Shown here: one piece after another, positions 1 to 8,364 of the stretch | Numbering within the stretch: the first letter of the stretch is position 1 | Layout: each line of letters starts with the position of its first letter | Assembly: GCF_012932215.1 (NCBI RefSeq) | Contig: NZ_CP048788.1 | Location: 2,728,001-2,792,000, forward strand | Length of the DNA stretch: 64,000 nucleotides | Source of the DNA: Roseobacter ponti | Lineage (GTDB): Bacteria > Pseudomonadota > Alphaproteobacteria > Rhodobacterales > Rhodobacteraceae | Direction of reading: 5' to 3' | Program-made: the position numbers and the translations under genes | Notes under the pieces: generated by a model | Databases searched by the model: none | Told to the model about the DNA's origin: nothing | What the model saw: only the letters and a program-made list of their open reading frames with translations

Positions 1-1
1 G

Positions 2-184
2 CAAAATCGATCATCAAAAGTCACGTTCTTCGAGGTGCTGGAACATTCAAGAAGCGTAAGGCAAGCTAGGGCATTGGTCTACCTTTTGGCGAAGTCGAAG
101 GAAAAAATCTATTTTTTGCTTGATGTCAGAGACGCACCATACAGGCTTACCATTGCATATTATGGCGGCCAAAATGGGGGATAG
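2..184 (+). CDS. 3' end of an unknown protein (partial, cut by window start)
   Basis: An open frame runs from the window edge to a TAG stop at 182-184, giving 60 residues that end in YYGGQNGG. It is basic and moderately hydrophobic, with segments such as ARALVYLLAKSKEKIYFLLD. I do not recognise a family. The stretch is clearly AT-richer than the rest of the window and uses AGG arginine codons three times, which are rare in the neighbouring genes, so it may be acquired DNA. A shorter competing frame (ending TAG at 67-69) also exists, so the reading frame itself is not certain. Confidence 0.4.
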   Translation, partial: QNRSSKVTFFEVLEHSRSVRQARALVYLLAKSKEKIYFLLDVRDAPYRLTIAYYGGQNGG

Positions 185-238
185 ATAAGCATATATGTTC
201 GGTAAATATCTAATTTAATTATAAAAATAAGAGTCTAA

Positions 239-328
239 TGGCGGAGGAGGTGGGATTCGAACCCACGGTACGCTTTCACGCACGCCGGTTTTCAAGACCG
301 GTGCATTCGACCACTCTGCCACTCCTCC
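239..328 (-). tRNA. tRNA-Ser (anticodon UGA)
   Basis: The minus strand folds as a class II tRNA of 90 nt. The acceptor stem GGAGGAG (322-328) pairs with CTCCTCC (243-249), followed by discriminator G and an encoded CCA at 239-241. The anticodon stem-loop reads CCGGT-CTTGAAA-ACCGG, giving UGA. The long variable arm expected for serine tRNA is present, and the T-arm carries GGTTCGAATCC. Its 3' end points left, towards the AT-rich DNA at 1-238, which is the side where tRNA-targeting integrases normally insert elements. Confidence 0.97.
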
Positions 329-616
329 GTGTCATGTGGTGTTGTGGCTTTTGAACGATGCCCGCGCGGTCTGCAAGTAATTTTGAAGCGCCCGGCCTCT
401 TTAGCGCACGGAATTCCGCCACAACCCCCGCACCGCAACCGGACTACAATGCGACACTGTCCCGACAAAGGTGCCGCAGGGCACAGAGGAATATTGCTGA
501 TCAGGGACGCCACACCTTCCCTCGCCCCTCATCTCGGGCTAATGTAGCGGCAAAACCCCCGTGAAAGAGGGTCAAAGGGCGGCCGGCGTTCCGGCTCACA
601 GGCAAGGACGACAGGA

Positions 617-1540
617 ATGAACAGCAAACGCAGTTCCCGGATATCCCGTTGCGGACGCGGTGTCGCAGCAGGCTTCGCAGCACTTCTCACACTCGCGGCA
701 TGTGACGAAACGGGCTCTTTCAGTCTTGGCGGGACACCATCCGCAACCGGATCCGCAGGCGGGTCCGTCTCGCGCACAACCGGCAAAGATGTGGAATCTC
801 CGGAGGTTTTCTACGCACTGGAAAAGGCACTCTGGGACGGACGGCCCTCTCTCGGGGGCGTCTGGGTGGCCTATCCCAATGTTGAAACGCCCGAGCGGGT
901 GATTATCCGCAATAAGGAAAACGGCAAATTCGTGATCGGCGCTCTTTTCCGCCGCATCAGCAATCAGCCCGGCCCGCAACTGCAACTCTCGTCAGATGCG
1001 GCTGCGGCGATCGATGTGCTGGCCGGCGCACCTGTGGACCTCGAAGTTGTGGCCCTGCGCAAAGAGGTCATCGTGGAAGAGCCCCCGGAAGAAGAAGTGC
1101 CGGAAGAGACGACAGAAGAAACACCGGACGAGGGTAGTGAAGACGGTTCAGCAGCGACGGCGTCAGCAGCACCAGCCACGGCCGCGACGGCGGCCGGTGA
1201 TCCGGTTGTCGCAGCCGCCGAAACTGCCATTGCCGCACCTGAAAAGGAAACCGCAACTGCTGTGCCTTCGACCGATATCGTTGCATCGACCCTGCCGGTG
1301 AGCACGCTCAGCAAACCCTTTTTACAGGCAGCCACCGTCAGCAGTCAGAAAAACGCTGACCGGGCCGTCAGCGATCTGGGGAAAGCCGGGCTGAACGCCA
1401 GTTTCAAATCTGAATCTGACGGCGACAGCACGCTGTGGCGTATTCTGGTTGGTCCTGCCGCCAGTGAGGCAGAGCGCGATACCATGCTCGCCACGCTGAA
1501 AGAAGCGGGCTTTACCGACGCCTATGCCGTATCGAAATGA
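617..1540 (+). CDS. SPOR-domain lipoprotein
   Basis: 307 residues. The N-terminus is a lipoprotein signal with a hydrophobic core and lipobox L-A-A-C (Cys29), so it should be membrane-anchored on the periplasmic side. Residues ~150-175 are a Glu/Pro-rich linker, followed by an Ala/Thr-rich stretch. Residues ~230-307 match a SPOR domain (start near FLQAATVSSQKNADRAV, end near LKEAGFTDAYAVSK), which in known family members binds denuded glycan strands at the septum. The stop overlaps the start of the downstream D,D-carboxypeptidase (ATGA), consistent with joint action on peptidoglycan. A purine-rich RBS (AGGACGACAGGA) precedes ATG 617. Confidence 0.85.
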   Translation: MNSKRSSRISRCGRGVAAGFAALLTLAACDETGSFSLGGTPSATGSAGGSVSRTTGKDVESPEVFYALEKALWDGRPSLGGVWVAYPNVETPERVIIRNKENGKFVIGALFRRISNQPGPQLQLSSDAAAAIDVLAGAPVDLEVVALRKEVIVEEPPEEEVPEETTEETPDEGSEDGSAATASAAPATAATAAGDPVVAAAETAIAAPEKETATAVPSTDIVASTLPVSTLSKPFLQAATVSSQKNADRAVSDLGKAGLNASFKSESDGDSTLWRILVGPAASEAERDTMLATLKEAGFTDAYAVSK

Positions 1541-2742
1541 TTACAATGATCTCAAGCAGGAGCCCGAAACACGTGATCCGACTTGCCATCGCACTGATTG
1601 CGCTCATGTCCTGGACAGTGAGTGCCGCAGCCTTTGAGACCAAAGCCACATCGGCCTTTGTCATCGACCAGAGCACAGGCACTGTGCTTCTGAACAAAAA
1701 CGCCGATCTGCCACTGCCGCCGGCGTCCATGTCGAAACTTATGACGCTTTACATGGCGTTTGAGGCGATCCGGCGCGGTAAATCGGACGGCGGACTGGAT
1801 CTGAATGAAGAGCTGCCGGTCTCCGAGCACGCGCAGTCTTTCGGGGGATCAAGCATGTTTCTGCGCTCGGGCGAATCTGTCTCTGTCGAAGACCTGATCC
1901 GCGGCATTATCGTGCTCTCTGGCAACGATTCCTGCGTCGTGATCGCCGAAGCTCTGTCGCCTGACGGCACGGAAGCCGGGTTCGCGCGGCTGATGACGCA
2001 GCGCGCTCAGCAGATGGGAATGACAAATTCCACCTTTACCAACTCCAGCGGCTGGCCGGCACCCGGGCATCTGATGTCCATGCGGGATCTGGCACTGCTG
2101 GCGCACCGTCTGATTGTGGATTTCCCTGAATACTATCCGCTCTTTGCCGAAACGGAGTTTGCTTTTGACAACCGGGTCCCGTCCAACCGGCTCAACCGCA
2201 ATCCGCTTCTGACCATGGGTATCGGCGCTGACGGCCTGAAAACCGGACATACGGAAGCTGCGGGCTACGGGCTGACCGGGTCCGCCAAACAGGGCGACCG
2301 CCGGATCATTTTTGTACTCTCCGGTATGGAGAGCATTGCCGATCGTGCCAGCGAAGCGCAGGCGGTGGTCAACTGGGCTTTCCGGCAGTTTGCGATGCGG
2401 CCACTCGCCACCGAAGGCCAGGAGTTTGCACGCGCGGACGTCTGGATGGGTGCGGAGCCTACTGTCGGCCTCGTGGCCCCTGAGGATGTCAGCGTGCTGA
2501 TGCCGGCGCTGGCCGAGCGGTCTTTTGAGGGCGAAGTGATCTTTTCCGGGCCCGTTGAGGCTCCGATCGCCAAAGGAGATCAGCTTGCAGAGCTGGTGTT
2601 CACGCTTGACGGCCTGCCGGAAACCCGGCTGCCTCTGGTCGCGGACCGTGACATCCCTTCGGGCGGCTTCGTGAGCCGGATGACAACGGCCGCCATGGTA
2701 CTTTTCAATCAGCTGATCGCGGGCCCGGAGGGCGCAACGTGA
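1537..2742 (+). CDS. dacA: D-alanyl-D-alanine carboxypeptidase (PBP5/6 class)
   Basis: 401 residues. It has a signal peptide (residues ~13-32, ending SAAAF) and the three serine D,D-peptidase motifs in order: S64-M-S-K67 (SxxK, in PASMSKLMT), SGNDS (SxN) and KTG in GADGLKTGHTEA. The C-terminal ~100 residues form the beta-rich domain typical of PBP5 and end with a hydrophobic/amphipathic segment that could tether it to the membrane. It removes the terminal D-Ala of pentapeptide stems in the periplasm. It overlaps the SPOR lipoprotein gene by ATGA and the next gene by GTGA, so translational coupling is likely. A second ATG at 1546 is an alternative start. Confidence 0.93.
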   Translation: MITMISSRSPKHVIRLAIALIALMSWTVSAAAFETKATSAFVIDQSTGTVLLNKNADLPLPPASMSKLMTLYMAFEAIRRGKSDGGLDLNEELPVSEHAQSFGGSSMFLRSGESVSVEDLIRGIIVLSGNDSCVVIAEALSPDGTEAGFARLMTQRAQQMGMTNSTFTNSSGWPAPGHLMSMRDLALLAHRLIVDFPEYYPLFAETEFAFDNRVPSNRLNRNPLLTMGIGADGLKTGHTEAAGYGLTGSAKQGDRRIIFVLSGMESIADRASEAQAVVNWAFRQFAMRPLATEGQEFARADVWMGAEPTVGLVAPEDVSVLMPALAERSFEGEVIFSGPVEAPIAKGDQLAELVFTLDGLPETRLPLVADRDIPSGGFVSRMTTAAMVLFNQLIAGPEGAT

Positions 2743-3377
2743 CATCTGCCTCCGGGCAGCAGGGCAGTTTCATCACATTCGAAGGCATCGACGGTTCAGG
2801 CAAATCAACGCAGGTCCACAGGCTTGCCGATCACCTGCGCGCCCGGGGCCATGACGTTGTGATAACGCGCGAGCCCGGCGGATCACCCGGTGCTGAGGAA
2901 ATCCGGGCGCTGGTTCTGCAGGGAGATCCGGACCGCTGGTCTGCCGAAACCGAAATTCTGCTTTTCACTGCAGCCAGGCGCGATCACATGGAGCGGTTGA
3001 TCGGCCCTGCCCTTGCGGCGGGTAAGACGGTCATCTGTGACCGTTTTGCGGACAGCACCCGCATGTATCAGGGGCTTTCGCGTGGGGATCTGCGCGCGGT
3101 TGTCGATCAGCTGCACAGCCTGATGATCGGCCGTGAACCGGATCTGACGGTGCTGATCGATATGGACCCGGCCACGGGGCTTGAGCGCGCGCTCGCCCGG
3201 CAGACAGCGGACGAGCGGTTTGAGGCCTTTGGTGCAGGACTGCAGCAGGCCATGCGCGCGGGCTTTCTCGCCCTTGCCGAAGAGTTCCGCGACCGGTTCC
3301 GGGTGGTGGACGGCGGCCGCGACATCGATACCGTGGCCGCAGATATCGCCGCCATCGCGGACAATGCCCTGGCATGA
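2739..3377 (+). CDS. tmk: dTMP kinase (thymidylate kinase)
   Basis: 212 residues starting at a GTG that overlaps the dacA stop. The P-loop lies at residues 16-24 (GIDGSGKST). The DR-x motif in VICDRFADST and the LID region RQTADERFEAFG fit the bacterial TMPK family, and the length is typical. It phosphorylates dTMP to dTDP in DNA precursor synthesis. It overlaps holB by ATGA. The tmk-holB pairing is widely conserved, which supports both calls. Confidence 0.95.
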   Translation: MTSASGQQGSFITFEGIDGSGKSTQVHRLADHLRARGHDVVITREPGGSPGAEEIRALVLQGDPDRWSAETEILLFTAARRDHMERLIGPALAAGKTVICDRFADSTRMYQGLSRGDLRAVVDQLHSLMIGREPDLTVLIDMDPATGLERALARQTADERFEAFGAGLQQAMRAGFLALAEEFRDRFRVVDGGRDIDTVAADIAAIADNALA

Positions 3378-4480
3378 GCACGCCTGACCAGATTGAAGGC
3401 GCACCACATCCGCGCGATACGCCCCGGCTTTTCGGGCAGGACGCGGCGGAAGAGGCGTTTCTGGAGGCCTTTGCCACAGGCAGGCTGCACCACGGGTGGC
3501 TTCTGACAGGACCGCGCGGCATCGGAAAAGCAACGCTGGCCTGGTCAATCGCGCGGTTTCTGCTGGCCACACCGCCGCTGGACGATGACGGGCTTTTCGG
3601 GGCCCCGCCCCCGCCCGCCACGCTGGCCATTGATCCCGAACATCCCGTGGCCCGACGGATCGCCGCCGGTGCCGAGCCAGGGTTGCGGGCTGTCACCCGC
3701 ACCGCCAACCCCAACACCGACCGGATGCGGGATGAGATTGTCGTGGATGATATCCGCAGCCTTGCAGGATTTTTTCAGCTGTCCGCCGCCGATGGCGGAC
3801 GGCGCGTGGTGATCGTGGATGCCGCGGACGAGATGAACACCTCTGCCGCAAATGCTCTGCTGAAGATGCTCGAAGAGCCGCCTGCCCGTGCGACGCTGCT
3901 GCTGATCAGTCACCAGCCATCGCGCCTTTTGCCAACGATCCGTTCGCGCTGCCGCAGCCTGCGGCTTTCGACGCTGTCGCCCGCGGACATGGATCGGGCG
4001 CTCGCACAGGCCGGAGCCGGAGCAGGTGCACAGTCCGCGGCCCTGTCAGAGCTCTCGGGCGGGTCGGTCGGTGCAGCGTTACGCCTGAACCTTATGGACG
4101 GTCTGAGCCTTTACGCCGAAATCACCACGGTTTTGCGCGGCCTGCCACAGTTCGACCGCGCCCGTGCCGTCAAACTGGCCGAGGCCGCCGGCGCGCGCGG
4201 GGCGGCGGCAAAACTGGACCTTACGTTTTTACTGCTCGACCTGCTGATGTCGCGGCTTGCGCGCACAGGTGCAACCGGCGCACCACCCGCTGTCGAGGCC
4301 GCACCCGGAGAGGCTGAAATGCTGCTGCGGCTGGCCCCGACCCCGCAGGCAGGTCGCGCCTGGGCGCAGACCGCACAGGAGACAGGCGCGCGGGCCGCAC
4401 ACGGGCGGGCCGTCAACCTTGACCCTGCCGCTCTGGTTCTAGATACCCTGATCAGAATAAGCCAAACCGCCACCTCCTGA
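3374..4480 (+). CDS. holB: DNA polymerase III subunit delta'
   Basis: 368 residues of clamp-loader AAA+ type. A Walker-A-like loop GPRGIGKAT lies near residue 43. A Walker-B-like segment VVIVDAADEMNTSAANALLK is followed by LEEPPARATLLLISH and the sensor/SRC arginine-finger motif TIRSRCR. Family knowledge: the delta' subunit is part of the clamp loader that places the beta clamp on primed DNA. The C-terminal half is the collar domain. It follows tmk with a 4-nt overlap, and a 30-nt gap precedes the tatD gene. Confidence 0.93.
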   Translation: MSTPDQIEGAPHPRDTPRLFGQDAAEEAFLEAFATGRLHHGWLLTGPRGIGKATLAWSIARFLLATPPLDDDGLFGAPPPPATLAIDPEHPVARRIAAGAEPGLRAVTRTANPNTDRMRDEIVVDDIRSLAGFFQLSAADGGRRVVIVDAADEMNTSAANALLKMLEEPPARATLLLISHQPSRLLPTIRSRCRSLRLSTLSPADMDRALAQAGAGAGAQSAALSELSGGSVGAALRLNLMDGLSLYAEITTVLRGLPQFDRARAVKLAEAAGARGAAAKLDLTFLLLDLLMSRLARTGATGAPPAVEAAPGEAEMLLRLAPTPQAGRAWAQTAQETGARAAHGRAVNLDPAALVLDTLIRISQTATS

Positions 4481-4510
4481 TCCGGGAGGCGGCCCCGTTC
4501 CCGGACCTTC

Positions 4511-5317
4511 ATGACCGACACACCACGGATTACCGACAGCCACTGTCACCTCGACTTCCCCGACTTTGACGGGCGGCTCGAAGAGGTGGTCGCGCAGGCG
4601 GCTGAAGCAGGTGTGCACCGCATGGTGACGATCTGCACAAAGCTGCGCAACGAACCTGCCGTGCGCGCCATCGCCGAGGCGCATGATCCGGTGTTTTATG
4701 CAGCAGGCACCCATCCGATGAGTGCCGCTGAAGAGCCGCTGACCAGCACGGATGCACTCATTTCCATTGCACAGCACCCCAAAATGGTCGGGATCGGCGA
4801 AACGGGGCTTGATTATCACTACACCGCTGACAGCGCGGAGATACAGCAGACCTCGCTGCGCATTCACATCGATGCTGCCCGCCAGACCGGTCTGCCCCTG
4901 ATCATCCACGCGCGCGACGCCGATGACGACATGGCGCGGATCCTGAAGGAAGAATACGCAAACGGCGCATACACCTGCGTCATGCACTGCTTTTCCTCTT
5001 CGGCCGCGCTTGCCAGAGCAGCTCTTGATCTTGGTTTTTATCTCTCCATGTCGGGGATCACCGCCTTCCCGAAATCGACTGAGTTGCGCGACATATTCGC
5101 TGCGGCCCCCGTGGACCGGATTCTGGTGGAAACCGATGCGCCCTATCTCGCGCCGCCGCCCTTTCGCGGCAAGCGCAACACGCCGGCCTATACCGCGCAT
5201 ACCGCCCGCCGCGGGGCGGAAACGATGGGTATGGATTACGCCGCCTTCGCGGCCCGGACGGAAGCCAATTTCGAGCGTCTTTTTTCAAAGGCCGCCGACT
5301 TCCGGGTTGCTGCCTGA
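4511..5317 (+). CDS. TatD family metal-dependent hydrolase (putative DNase)
   Basis: 268 residues. The metal-binding H-x-H pair is seen in DSHCHLDF (residues 9-16). Further landmarks are GETGLDYH, LPLIIHARDA, VMHCFSSS and the C-terminal ETDAPYLAPPPFRGKRN, all in the order expected for TatD/YcfH proteins. Known members are Mg2+-dependent 3'-5' exonucleases or deoxyribonucleases acting in DNA repair; the substrate here is not known. It sits in the tmk-holB operon and its stop overlaps the next start (TGATG). Confidence 0.92.
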   Translation: MTDTPRITDSHCHLDFPDFDGRLEEVVAQAAEAGVHRMVTICTKLRNEPAVRAIAEAHDPVFYAAGTHPMSAAEEPLTSTDALISIAQHPKMVGIGETGLDYHYTADSAEIQQTSLRIHIDAARQTGLPLIIHARDADDDMARILKEEYANGAYTCVMHCFSSSAALARAALDLGFYLSMSGITAFPKSTELRDIFAAAPVDRILVETDAPYLAPPPFRGKRNTPAYTAHTARRGAETMGMDYAAFAARTEANFERLFSKAADFRVAA

Positions 5318-6117
5318 TGGCTGAGCTTAAAGTTACGATCCTGGGGTGCGGTTCTTCGGGGGGCGTGCCACGCCTTGGCGGGCACTGGGGCGACTGCGAC
5401 CCTGACAACCCCAAAAACCGCCGCCGCCGCTGCTCGATCCTTGTTGAACGGATCAGTGATGCGGGTACCACAAGTGTGCTGGTCGATACCTCGCCCGATC
5501 TGCGTGATCAGCTTCTGTCGACCGGCACCGGGAGGCTCGACGGGGTAATTTACACCCATTCGCACGCCGATCACACCCATGGCATCGACGATCTGCGCAT
5601 GATCGTCTTCAACATGCGCGCACGCCTTCCGGTCTGGGCCGATCAGCCCACCCGCGACGCGCTGCTGCAGCGGTTTGATTATGCTTTTATTCAGCCCGAA
5701 GGCTCCACCTATCCCCCGATCCTCGATATGCACCTGATTGATGGTGACACGGTAATCGACGGCGCCGGGGGGCCGATCACCTTCACGCCATTCAGTGTCC
5801 GGCACGGCGGTATGGATGCGCTGGGTTTCCGGATCGGCAATGTCGTTTACCTGCCCGACGTGGCGAGCATTCCAGACGACCAGTGGCATCATCTCGAAAA
5901 TCTCGACTGCTGGATTGTGGACGCGCTGCGCCGCGAACCGCATCCGACCCATGCGCATCTGGCGCGTACCCTGGAATGGATCGAACGGGCCGAACCGCGC
6001 CGGGCCGTTCTGACCAACATGCATATTGATCTCGACTATGACACGCTGCAGGCGGAAACCGCCGCACATATCGAACCCGCCTGGGACGGGTTGTCGCTCT
6101 GTTTTCCCGCCCCCTGA
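5317..6117 (+). CDS. MBL-fold metallohydrolase (PhnP-like cyclic phosphodiesterase family)
   Basis: 266 residues. It has the metallo-beta-lactamase signature HSHADHTHGIDD and later metal ligands in YLPDVA and TNMHIDLDY. The opening ILGCGSSGGVPRLGG and the metal-site spacing resemble PhnP/RNase Z-type hydrolases rather than beta-lactamases. The substrate cannot be read from sequence. It overlaps tatD by one base and is the last gene of the tmk operon; this tatD-MBL pair is common next to tmk-holB in related bacteria. Confidence 0.88.
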   Translation: MAELKVTILGCGSSGGVPRLGGHWGDCDPDNPKNRRRRCSILVERISDAGTTSVLVDTSPDLRDQLLSTGTGRLDGVIYTHSHADHTHGIDDLRMIVFNMRARLPVWADQPTRDALLQRFDYAFIQPEGSTYPPILDMHLIDGDTVIDGAGGPITFTPFSVRHGGMDALGFRIGNVVYLPDVASIPDDQWHHLENLDCWIVDALRREPHPTHAHLARTLEWIERAEPRRAVLTNMHIDLDYDTLQAETAAHIEPAWDGLSLCFPAP

Positions 6118-6183
6118 CGGCTTTCCAGCCGCAGATTTTCCCGCCGGAGGCATCCCGCCTTCCCAAAGGCGCAAAGGCCGCTG

Positions 6184-7119
6184 ATGCAGACCCTGCTCGA
6201 CGTCATTCTCCCGGTTTTTCTGGTCATCGGCTTTGGTTATGTCGCGGTCTGGCGCAAACTCTTTCCCGAGACCGGTATCGACGGGGTCATGCGGTTTACG
6301 CAAAACTTTGCCATCCCCTGCCTGCTCTTTCAGGCCATCGCCAAAATCGATCTTGAGGCTTCCTTTGATCCCGGACTGCTGGGGAGCTTTTACGCCGGGG
6401 CGGCCATCTGTTTTTTGCTCGGCATCTTCGGTGCGCGTGTCTTTTTCCGGCGCGAGTGGGAGGACTGCGTGGCGATCGGCTTCTGCTGTCTTTTCTCCAA
6501 TTCGGTGCTGCTTGGCCTGCCGATCACCGAGCGCGCCTACGGGGCAGACGCGATGACCGGCAATTTTGCAATTGTCGCGCTGCATTCGCCCTTTTGTTAC
6601 GGGCTTGGCATCACGGCGATGGAAATCACCCGCAACCGCGGGCAGTCGCCGCTGGTGATGATCCGTTCGGTTGCCCGTGCGATGTTCCGCAATGCGCTGG
6701 TGCTCGCGATCGGCGCAGGCTTCATCGTGAACCTCTCCGGAGCAGGTCTGCCCGGAGTGGTGGATGACGCGCTGACCCTGATCGCGCGTGCAGCCCTTCC
6801 CGCGGCTCTCTTTGCCTTAGGCGGTGTGCTTTTTCAGTATCGCCCCGAAGGCGACCTGCGCGCGATCGCCATGGTCTGCGCCATCACGCTGATTGTGCAC
6901 CCGGCCCTGATGTGGACCTTTGGCAAAGCCTCCGGGGTCGAGGGCGAATTCTTCCGGTCCGGTGTTCTGACAGCCGCGATGGCACCGGGTTTCAACGCTT
7001 ACATCTTTGCCAATATGTACGGCCGGGCCAAACGGGTCGCCGCCTCATCCGTACTGATCGCAACCGGATCGTCGATCCTCACGGTCTGGCTCTGGCTGGA
7101 ACTTCTGGCCGGAACCTGA
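6184..7119 (+). CDS. AEC family (auxin efflux carrier-like) permease
   Basis: 311 residues, almost entirely hydrophobic, with about ten predicted membrane segments in two bundles separated by a polar loop (MEITRNRGQSPL). The conserved N-terminus (LPVFLVIGFGYVAVWRKLFP) and a C-terminal bundle with AAMAPGFNAYIFANMYGRA fit the AEC/malonate-transporter-like family of inner-membrane carriers for organic anions. The substrate is unknown. It is co-oriented 66 bp after the MBL gene but has no overlap, so it may be transcribed from its own promoter. Confidence 0.85.
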   Translation: MQTLLDVILPVFLVIGFGYVAVWRKLFPETGIDGVMRFTQNFAIPCLLFQAIAKIDLEASFDPGLLGSFYAGAAICFLLGIFGARVFFRREWEDCVAIGFCCLFSNSVLLGLPITERAYGADAMTGNFAIVALHSPFCYGLGITAMEITRNRGQSPLVMIRSVARAMFRNALVLAIGAGFIVNLSGAGLPGVVDDALTLIARAALPAALFALGGVLFQYRPEGDLRAIAMVCAITLIVHPALMWTFGKASGVEGEFFRSGVLTAAMAPGFNAYIFANMYGRAKRVAASSVLIATGSSILTVWLWLELLAGT

Positions 7120-7180
7120 GCAGATCCTGACAGTTTACGGCAGCAGGCACGCGATTAATCTGAGACATACCCCGAAAGCC

Positions 7181-7208
7181 TTGCCATCCGCATCCGTCAG
7201 GTTAGATA
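7181..7208 (+). promoter_or_regulatory. candidate sigma-70 promoter for the RND efflux genes
   Basis: TTGCCA (7181-7186) and TAGATA (7203-7208) are separated by 16 bp, 46 bp before the preferred ATG of the adaptor gene. The match is moderate. An operator-like palindrome lies immediately downstream at 7215-7232. Confidence 0.4.
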
Positions 7209-7214
7209 CGATAA

Positions 7215-7232
7215 CTGAACAGATCAGTTCAG
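7215..7232. promoter_or_regulatory. palindromic operator candidate upstream of the RND efflux operon
   Basis: CTGAAC-AGATCA-GTTCAG is a perfect 6-bp inverted repeat around a spacer whose centre is GATC. Its position between the putative -10 and the start codon is what is expected for a TetR/AcrR-type repressor site controlling an efflux pump. No regulator gene lies next to it in this window, so a regulator, if any, is encoded elsewhere. Confidence 0.5.
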
Positions 7233-7253
7233 ATTATTACCGGAGTGCGACCA

Positions 7254-8360
7254 ATGCGTCTGTCCCGCGTTGCAGCAGCAACAGTTTTTCTCGGCTTCCT
7301 CTTCAGCACAGGTGCGGCTCTCGCTCAGTCCGATGACACCGCAGAGCTTGGCCCGTCAGGTCAGCCGGTGCCGGTGCCTTCGGTCAAACTGATTGCGCCT
7401 GATGACGCAGATACCGGGTTCGTGCGCCGCTTCTTTGGCAGGATTGCCGCGCGTGAAACGGTGGATCTCAGCTTTGAGGTCGGTGGCAGGCTGGTGCAGC
7501 TGCCTGTCGTGGAGGGGGAAAGCTATCCCGTGGGCACCGTGGTTGCAGAGCTTGAAACCGATAACTTTGAACGGGCGGTCGCGCGGGCGGAGCTGACACT
7601 GCGCCAGGCGACCCGGGATCAGGACCGCGCAAGCCGGCTTGCGGCTTCAAATGTCGCCTCTGCGGTGCGTGCGGAAGACGCCCAGACCGCGCGCGAACTG
7701 GCCGAAGTTGCGCTGAATGATGCGCGCGACGCGCTGAAGGATTCAGTTCTGCGCACGCCTTTTGATGCGCTGGTCGCCGCGCGGCTGGCGGCAAACTTTT
7801 CAAATGTCGAACCCGGCCAGCCGATCCTGAGGCTGCATGACATGTCGGAAATCCGGGTTCAGATCGACGTGCCCGAGCGGCTTTTTCAGTCCGGCATTCC
7901 GCCTGAGGCCATCACCTTCACCGGTGAGGTTGCGCAGCGCAAAGATCCGGTGCCGCTGGAGCTGATCGAATTTGAAGCGCAGACCGAAGCCATCGGACAG
8001 ACATTTCTTGTGACCCTGCGTTTGCCGGACCTGAAAATCTCTACCCTGATCCCCGGCGCGTCGATGACGGTGACCGCAACCGTCAACGGTGATTACACCC
8101 CGCCGGGTCGCCCGCTGCCGGCCTCTGCGCTGCTGCTCGGAGCGGACCGTTCGGCAAAGGTGATGGTTTTTGACCCGGACAGCGATGACCCGGACAGCGG
8201 CACGCTGCGCCTGCAGGACGTGACCGTGATCTCTGCGGCGGGCACCGATCTGCGTGTCGAAGGGCTCGATGCCGATGCCGAGCTTGTCGGCGCCGGATTG
8301 CAGATGCTGAGCGACGGGCAGAAAGTCCGCCGCTACACCGGCCTGACGACCGGGGAGTAG
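7254..8360 (+). CDS. RND efflux periplasmic adaptor (membrane fusion protein)
   Basis: 368 residues from ATG 7254; a GTG three codons upstream (7245) is the alternative, but GGAG at 7242-7245 suits 7254 better. A signal peptide ends near AALAQ. It then shows the MFP order: a beta-barrel strand, a lipoyl half-motif (GGRLVQLPVVEGESYPVGTV), a coiled coil (RAVARAELTLRQATRDQDRA), the second lipoyl half (LRTPFDALVAARLA), then beta-barrel and membrane-proximal domains. It bridges the inner-membrane RND pump and an outer-membrane channel. The permease gene follows after 4 bp. Confidence 0.92.
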   Translation: MRLSRVAAATVFLGFLFSTGAALAQSDDTAELGPSGQPVPVPSVKLIAPDDADTGFVRRFFGRIAARETVDLSFEVGGRLVQLPVVEGESYPVGTVVAELETDNFERAVARAELTLRQATRDQDRASRLAASNVASAVRAEDAQTARELAEVALNDARDALKDSVLRTPFDALVAARLAANFSNVEPGQPILRLHDMSEIRVQIDVPERLFQSGIPPEAITFTGEVAQRKDPVPLELIEFEAQTEAIGQTFLVTLRLPDLKISTLIPGASMTVTATVNGDYTPPGRPLPASALLLGADRSAKVMVFDPDSDDPDSGTLRLQDVTVISAAGTDLRVEGLDADAELVGAGLQMLSDGQKVRRYTGLTTGE

Positions 8361-8364
8361 GCAT

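Noticed and set aside
5236-6585. Minus-strand ORF of 449 codons opposite tatD/MBL/AEC
   Set aside because: It lies antisense to three genes with clear catalytic motifs; composition is shadow-like.
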